Assembly (NCBI GenBank): GCA_029256035.1
Contig: JAQSYR010000039.1
Coordinates: forward strand, 1 to 9,295
DNA length: 9,295 nucleotides
From: Anaerocolumna sp.
Lineage (GTDB): Bacteria; Bacillota; Clostridia; Lachnospirales; Lachnospiraceae
Direction: 5' to 3'
Below the pieces are notes generated by a model, which was not told where the DNA came from, did not search any database, and saw nothing but the letters and a program-made list of their open reading frames with translations. The translations under genes were made by a program, and so were the position numbers. Below are positions 6,282 to 9,295 of the stretch, in pieces. The first letter of the stretch is position 1; the number at the start of each line of letters is the position of its first letter.

Positions 6282-6516
6282 AACAAAACCTCATTATTTT
6301 ATTTGTTATACCTTTTTATTTACTTTGTTCGCTATTCTTCTATATTTTCCCCTAAGATTCCTTCTTTTTACGTGAAATACCGTAATCCTTAGGAAATACT
6401 CTGGTGAAATATGCAACATTTTTAATTAGTAGAATCTGACTATTTTTCATATTAGAGGTAATACTTTAGCTAAATTGGAATATGGATGTAATAGTACAAG
6501 TAATCAGGAGGTATGA

Positions 6517-7089
6517 ATGAATAGAGAGTTAGATGTTGAAAAAAAGTTATATTATTATAATACAAAGGATCGTTATTCTGTCTATGATTTTAGTAAGAAA
6601 TTATTAGAACTGGTACAGAAAAACGTAGTTAAGAATAAACAGATAGTTTTACTATGTATCGGTTCAGACAGGGCTACAGGTGATTGTCTTGGACCAATTG
6701 TTGGCTATAAACTATCAAGGCAAAGGCAAAAAAATATTGAGCTCTACGGTACTTTAGATAATCCTGTCCATGCTAAAAATCTTGCTGATACTATGAATCA
6801 CATCTACAAAAATCATCCAGATGCTTGTGTTATTGCCATCGACGCATCCCTGGGCAGGTCAAGCCACATTGGTTATATAACACTTGGAGAGGGCCCCCTC
6901 CTGCCAGGAGCCGGAGTAGATAAAAATCTCCCGCCTGTAGGAGATATATTTATTACTGGTATTGTTAATTTTTCTGGCATGTTAGACCACATGCTATTAC
7001 AAACTACAAGGCTAAATGTTGTTATGATACTTGCTGACTATATTTGTACCGGACTAAATTATTGTTTATATAAGTTAACTTCCTATTAA
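6517..7089 (+). CDS. yyaC: Sporulation protein YyaC (DUF1256, GPR-like fold)
   Basis: The 190-residue protein carries the hallmarks of YyaC: VLLCIGSDRATGDCLGPIVG (44-63), YGTLDNPVHAKNL (77-89), VIAIDASLGR (105-114) and PGAGVDKNLPPVGD (130-143). The family is related to the germination protease GPR that degrades small acid-soluble spore proteins, and is confined to spore formers; its exact activity is not established. The first 40 residues are variable. The ATG at 6517 follows AGGAGG (6506-6511) by five bases; an overlapping ATG at 6513 runs into a stop after three codons. It is the only plus-strand gene in the window, diverging from the LysM gene and ending at the bidirectional terminator. 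Expression is probably forespore-specific; CATATTA at 6448-6454 resembles a sigma-F/G -10, but no clear -35 is visible. Confidence 0.9.
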   Translation: MNRELDVEKKLYYYNTKDRYSVYDFSKKLLELVQKNVVKNKQIVLLCIGSDRATGDCLGPIVGYKLSRQRQKNIELYGTLDNPVHAKNLADTMNHIYKNHPDACVIAIDASLGRSSHIGYITLGEGPLLPGAGVDKNLPPVGDIFITGIVNFSGMLDHMLLQTTRLNVVMILADYICTGLNYCLYKLTSY

Positions 7090-7173
7090 CAGCTTATAAT
7101 TGAAGTTTCGTACAATAAAACTTAAAATTTAACATTGGCTGATTAGGTGATAATTAATAAAAAATCATATAAG

Positions 7174-7244
7174 AAAAAGAGGACAAGGTTATCCAAGCTT
7201 TTTTCAGTTATTTCTGATTCAGCTTCTAACCTTATCCTCTTTTT
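7174..7244. terminator. Bidirectional terminator between yyaC and the coiled-coil gene
   Basis: AAAAAGAGGACAAGGTT (7174-7190) and AACCTTATCCTCTTTTT (7228-7244) pair over 17 positions with one C-A mismatch. An inner stem AAGCT (7195-7199) with AGCTT (7221-7225) extends it. T-runs at the 3' end on both strands make it work for yyaC (plus) and for the coiled-coil operon (minus), which converge here. Confidence 0.85.
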
Positions 7245-7317
7245 AGTTATACAGATTAAATTTCTAACCTTATCCTCTTTTTAGTTATGCAGATTAAACT
7301 TCTACCTTATCCGCTTA
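7224..7317. repeat. 38-bp tandem direct repeat, two full copies and a decayed third
   Basis: TTCTAACCTTATCCTC begins at 7224 and again at 7262, giving two 38-bp copies (7224-7261 and 7262-7299) that differ at only two positions, A/G at 7251/7289 and T/C at 7261/7299. A partial third copy, TTCTACCTTATCCGCTTA (7300-7317), has one deletion and one substitution. Each full copy contains the right arm of the terminator. The copies are adjoining without spacers, so this is a local duplication and not a CRISPR array. Confidence 0.9.
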
Positions 7318-7324
7318 TAGACTC

Positions 7325-8422
7325 TTATTCATCGGTGCCCCGGTATTCAGAAATTGCTTCTGATATGGTCTTTAAGTTATTTTGTGTGATTAACTCTGCT
7401 AACTCATCTAACTTCTCAGGAACCATAAATTCTTTTCCCAGGTACGCCTCGTATTTGCTTGCTATTTCTAAGGAAAGTGTTCTTATATTTTCCTCCGATG
7501 TCTTAATCTTAGCACATACGATTTGATATTCCTTTTTCAGATTATTAATTTCATCCAGATATCTTGATTGAATTTCATCTGAAATCACTATTTTTGTTCC
7601 AGTATCAAATTCCGTTAATGCTTCCTTCTTTTGATTTGCAATTGCACCTAATTCACTCTGAATTTCTTTCAATTCTTCATTAAATTGTTCTAATCCATAG
7701 GAACTTTCGTCCTTATCTTTTTGAATTCTGCGTTTGATTTTATTTTGTTTGCGTTTATTAACCAACATGCTGGTTCTAATCTTTCGAACCTGGTGAATTG
7801 CTTCCCTGTGCTTATCTTTTGTTTTTATTTCAACTGCCTTATAGACTCCAAGAAACATGACGACTGTAATAAAATATATCAATATCAGATATAAAACACT
7901 CTCTTCTGGAAGCAAAAGAAAATAAATTCCACAAGGTATGGCTAATAAAAAGAGCAAAAGGCCGGAAAACAGTATAAAAAGGTCTCCTAGTCCCTTTGGC
8001 AGGAACAACGCATAGTAAAGCCTGGAGTTGCAAATGGCTGGCACCTTATCCTGTTTTAAGATATTTCTGCTCTCTTCCTTCATTTGTCTGTATTCTTCTT
8101 TTAACCCTGCTGTTTCTTCAAGAATACGTTGTGATACTTTTGCATTTTTAGATTTTTCTTTTTTATTTTTAATCTTTTTACTGCGACTTTGTATTTTGTT
8201 TAACTGTTCATCAAATGTGGCTTCTATTTCCTCTTTACGTTTTTTAACGGTACTTGAAATTTCGTCGGCTACAACTTTTTCTTTTCCCTGTATATTTCTT
8301 TCAAGCCTGTTTTCTTCTATCACTAAATTATCAATTTCACTTTTTAATTCCTTTTGTTTTATCAGGCTGTCTTTCACTAGTTGAAGTTCTTTCACACCAC
8401 CGGATAATATATTTCCATCCAT
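7325..8422 (-). CDS. Two-TM coiled-coil protein of unknown function
   Basis: I do not recognise this 365-residue protein. It has a long charged helix (about 10-122), rich in Lys and Glu with heptad-like spacing and a basic patch KKIKNKKEKSKNAK (82-95). Two membrane helices (about 145-171 and 175-196) joined by a very short turn follow, then a second coiled coil (about 200-325) with the basic stretch NKRKQNKIKRRIQK (222-235), and an acidic C-terminus. Both coiled-coil arms should lie on the cytoplasmic side with a hairpin in the membrane. This shape suits a membrane-bound scaffold or tether; no enzyme motif is visible. The ATG follows AGGAGGA. It is the last gene of the operon, 24 bases after the cysteine-rich gene, and its transcript ends at the terminator 7174-7244. 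Confidence 0.8.
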   Translation of the reverse strand: MDGNILSGGVKELQLVKDSLIKQKELKSEIDNLVIEENRLERNIQGKEKVVADEISSTVKKRKEEIEATFDEQLNKIQSRSKKIKNKKEKSKNAKVSQRILEETAGLKEEYRQMKEESRNILKQDKVPAICNSRLYYALFLPKGLGDLFILFSGLLLFLLAIPCGIYFLLLPEESVLYLILIYFITVVMFLGVYKAVEIKTKDKHREAIHQVRKIRTSMLVNKRKQNKIKRRIQKDKDESSYGLEQFNEELKEIQSELGAIANQKKEALTEFDTGTKIVISDEIQSRYLDEINNLKKEYQIVCAKIKTSEENIRTLSLEIASKYEAYLGKEFMVPEKLDELAELITQNNLKTISEAISEYRGTDE

Positions 8423-8446
8423 ATGCTTCCTCCTGTGTTTTCTGGT

Positions 8447-8686
8447 TTAATTAAAGGTAATGTTAGCAGAGTGCTGTATCTTTTCCATAATGTAATCGTA
8501 TCCGTTTTCTTTATGGGGCAATATACACTTGCTGCAGTCTTTTAGCCCATTTTCTAAGATTGTATAATTCCCACCACAGTCTTTTCGATGGTATAGCGGG
8601 CAAAAACAAAAAAGACAATTGATCCTTTCTGTTTTATGACAAGGGTAATATTCACATTCTAAATTTGTAAAAAAACGATAACTCAA
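8447..8686 (-). CDS. Small cysteine-rich (eight-Cys) domain protein, TTG start
   Basis: A 79-residue protein made almost wholly of one cysteine-rich domain: NLECEYYPCHKT (8-19), NCLFCFCPLYH (23-33), CGGNY (37-41) and KDCSKCILPH (49-58). The eight cysteines (11, 16, 24, 27, 29, 37, 51, 54) and His17, His33 and His58 can bind metal, either zinc or an iron-sulfur cluster. It matches the cysteine-rich small domain family (PF04071), some members of which occur near cobalamin genes; function unknown. The start is TTG: an AAGGAGG site (8694-8700) lies seven bases upstream and the family's conserved sequence begins directly after it, while no ATG fits. It lies 31 bases after the PAP2-like gene and 24 before the coiled-coil gene, so it is probably co-transcribed. 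No cobalamin gene is in the window. Confidence 0.8.
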   Translation of the reverse strand: MSYRFFTNLECEYYPCHKTERINCLFCFCPLYHRKDCGGNYTILENGLKDCSKCILPHKENGYDYIMEKIQHSANITFN

Positions 8687-8717
8687 ACTTCCCCCTCCTT
8701 AATAAAAATAATTCTTA

Positions 8718-9110
8718 TTATATCAATGATGGAGATTTCTTCTTATACTCAAAAAGAGTTATAATAATTTTAGAACTAATAAGCCCAATCATGATTCCTA
8801 CAAGAATATCAGATGGATAATGTACCAATAAGTATACTCTTGAGAATGCCATCATGCCAGCTAATATAATTATGTAAATACTTAAGTTCTTAAACTTATA
8901 TAATAGGATTCCTGCTGCAGCAAAGGCAGAGGATGCATGTCCTGATGGGAAGGAATAGGATAAGGGTTTTTCTATTAAAAGGTTTATGGTAGGTATCGCC
9001 TCAAATAAAGTAGTAAGACCAATCATAATTTTATCCAATACTGGATTATGTATATATTGATTTATTATTTCTAATATATTAAAATCAATGTTTTGTAATA
9101 TTGAAACCAT
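8718..9110 (-). CDS. PAP2-family phosphatase lacking motif 1 and central helices (internal deletion)
   Basis: The protein keeps two of three PAP2 signatures: PSGH (55-58) and SRVYLLVHYPSD (90-101), with His58, Arg91, the nucleophile His97 and Asp101 in place. The beginning NIDFNILEIINQYIHNPVLDKIM (7-29) is the typical start of full-length clostridial PAP2 proteins. At 130 residues it is about 50 short, and the KxxxxxxRP motif that binds the phosphate is absent. The break falls near residues 35/36 (about 9005), where the sequence passes from the first helix (GLTTL) straight to FEAIPTINLLIEKP, which normally follows the RPF of motif 1. The frame stays open, which points to an in-frame deletion. 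Full-length relatives dephosphorylate lipids such as undecaprenyl pyrophosphate; this copy may be inactive. The ATG follows AGGAG (9121-9125). It is the first gene of the three-gene operon. Confidence 0.82.
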   Translation of the reverse strand: MVSILQNIDFNILEIINQYIHNPVLDKIMIGLTTLFEAIPTINLLIEKPLSYSFPSGHASSAFAAAGILLYKFKNLSIYIIILAGMMAFSRVYLLVHYPSDILVGIMIGLISSKIIITLFEYKKKSPSLI

Positions 9111-9133
9111 GTGGTTATCTCTCCTGATTATGT

Positions 9134-9195
9134 ATCAGGGTACTAAAATATATTTATGCCCTGATTTTATATTACTACTTTAGCACAAAAAGTAG
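9134..9195 (-). promoter_or_regulatory. Dyads and weak promoter candidate before the PAP2-like gene
   Basis: Two inverted repeats lie upstream: ATCAGGG (9134-9140) with CCCTGAT (9159-9165), and CTACTTT (9175-9181) with AAAGTAG (9189-9195). On the minus strand TTGCTA and TAATAT, 18 bases apart, overlap the second dyad and could form a weak promoter. Neither hairpin is followed by a U-run, so no clear terminator separates this operon from the gene entering from the right. Confidence 0.3.
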
Positions 9196-9219
9196 CAATA
9201 TGCAAAATGTAATATTAAT

Positions 9220-9295
9220 TTATAGTTTCTTATTATCCCCACTTTTTTTATCAAATTGTGTTAATTCTTCCCCTGCTTCTAGTGATAATTTTTCT
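9220..9295 (-). CDS. C-terminal end of a gene running off the right edge
   Basis: An open minus-strand frame enters from the right edge and ends at the TAA at 9220-9222. Its last 24 residues read EKLSLEAGEELTQFDKKSGD followed by NKKL. The hydrophilic, lysine-rich tail has the look of a real bacterial C-terminus, and the other frames close quickly. The family cannot be told from this fragment. It ends 109 bases before the PAP2-like start, with no obvious terminator between. Confidence 0.5.
   Translation of the reverse strand, partial: EKLSLEAGEELTQFDKKSGDNKKL

Larger units (their letters stand above)
6190..6516. other. Divergent intergenic region between the LysM gene and yyaC
   Basis: These 327 bases separate two divergent genes and hold no supported gene. 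The left part carries the leader, operator-like palindrome and promoter of the LysM gene. The middle has a loose inverted repeat, CCTAAG (6351-6356) with CTTAGG (6388-6393), enclosing TTAC/GTAA (6368-6371, 6382-6385). The right part leads to yyaC and has CATATTA at 6448-6454, which fits the -10 consensus of forespore sigma factors, but no good -35 lies at the right distance. Confidence 0.6.

Noticed and set aside
6190..6294. N-terminal extension of the LysM protein to the ATG at 6294
   Set aside because: The ATG has no ribosome site and lies upstream of a good promoter (6254-6281), while AGGAGGG precedes the ATG at 6189. The hydrophobic start it would add comes from translated leader and promoter DNA.
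6448..6454. Forespore sigma-F/G promoter for yyaC
   Set aside because: CATATTA fits the -10, but no acceptable -35 lies at the required distance, so it is only mentioned under yyaC.
7224..7317. CRISPR-like direct repeats
   Set aside because: The repeats adjoin without spacers, there are only two full copies and no cas gene is present; they are a duplicated terminator arm.
8028..8384. 118-codon plus-strand frame opposite the coiled-coil gene
   Set aside because: It is a shadow of the lysine/glutamate-rich minus-strand gene, giving a Phe/Ser/Leu-rich translation without a ribosome site.

Overview
The window looks like part of the chromosome of an AT-rich, low-GC, endospore-forming anaerobic Firmicute, most probably a clostridium of the Lachnospiraceae type. 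This is inferred from base composition, strong AGGAGG ribosome sites before nearly every gene, a YyaC-type sporulation gene, and protein sequences that read like that family. I see no phage, insertion sequence, CRISPR array, tRNA or rRNA. Nine complete genes are supported, plus the last 24 codons of a tenth entering from the right edge. All are on the minus strand except yyaC.

From left to right: (1) 1-508 has no convincing gene; it holds hairpins and the probable terminator of the sugar operon. (2) 509-2564 is a two-gene minus-strand operon for the last steps of 2-keto-3-deoxygluconate (uronate/pectin) breakdown: an aldolase (Eda) carrying an extra C-terminal VOC/glyoxalase-like domain, followed by a PfkB-family KDG kinase (KdgK). 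Its promoter region (2685-2768) carries two near-identical, perfectly palindromic AT-only sites, one on each side of the predicted promoter. The 5' leader also has nested inverted repeats. (3) 2767-6189 is a minus-strand cluster of three envelope genes: a membrane protein ending in LysM, a membrane-anchored beta-propeller-like protein (DUF5711 type) and a CvpA-family membrane protein. The N-terminal cytoplasmic domain of the LysM protein looks like a JAB1/MPN fold that has lost its metal-binding histidines. (4) The divergent plus-strand gene at 6517-7089 is yyaC. (5) 7090-7324 is a convergent intergenic region with a bidirectional terminator whose right arm lies in a 38-bp tandem repeat. (6) 7325-9110 is a tight minus-strand operon: a PAP2-type phosphatase that lacks its first active-site motif and central helices, a small eight-cysteine protein starting with TTG, and a two-TM coiled-coil protein. 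(7) 9220-9295 is the C-terminal tail of an upstream minus-strand gene.

Functionally, the KDG genes form a self-contained catabolic unit, probably induced by a sugar-acid-responsive repressor. The LysM, beta-propeller and CvpA proteins look like an uncharacterised envelope module next to a sporulation gene. The points most worth checking are the paired operators, the degenerate MPN-TM-LysM protein, the internally deleted PAP2 protein, the Eda-VOC fusion and the duplicated terminator arm.
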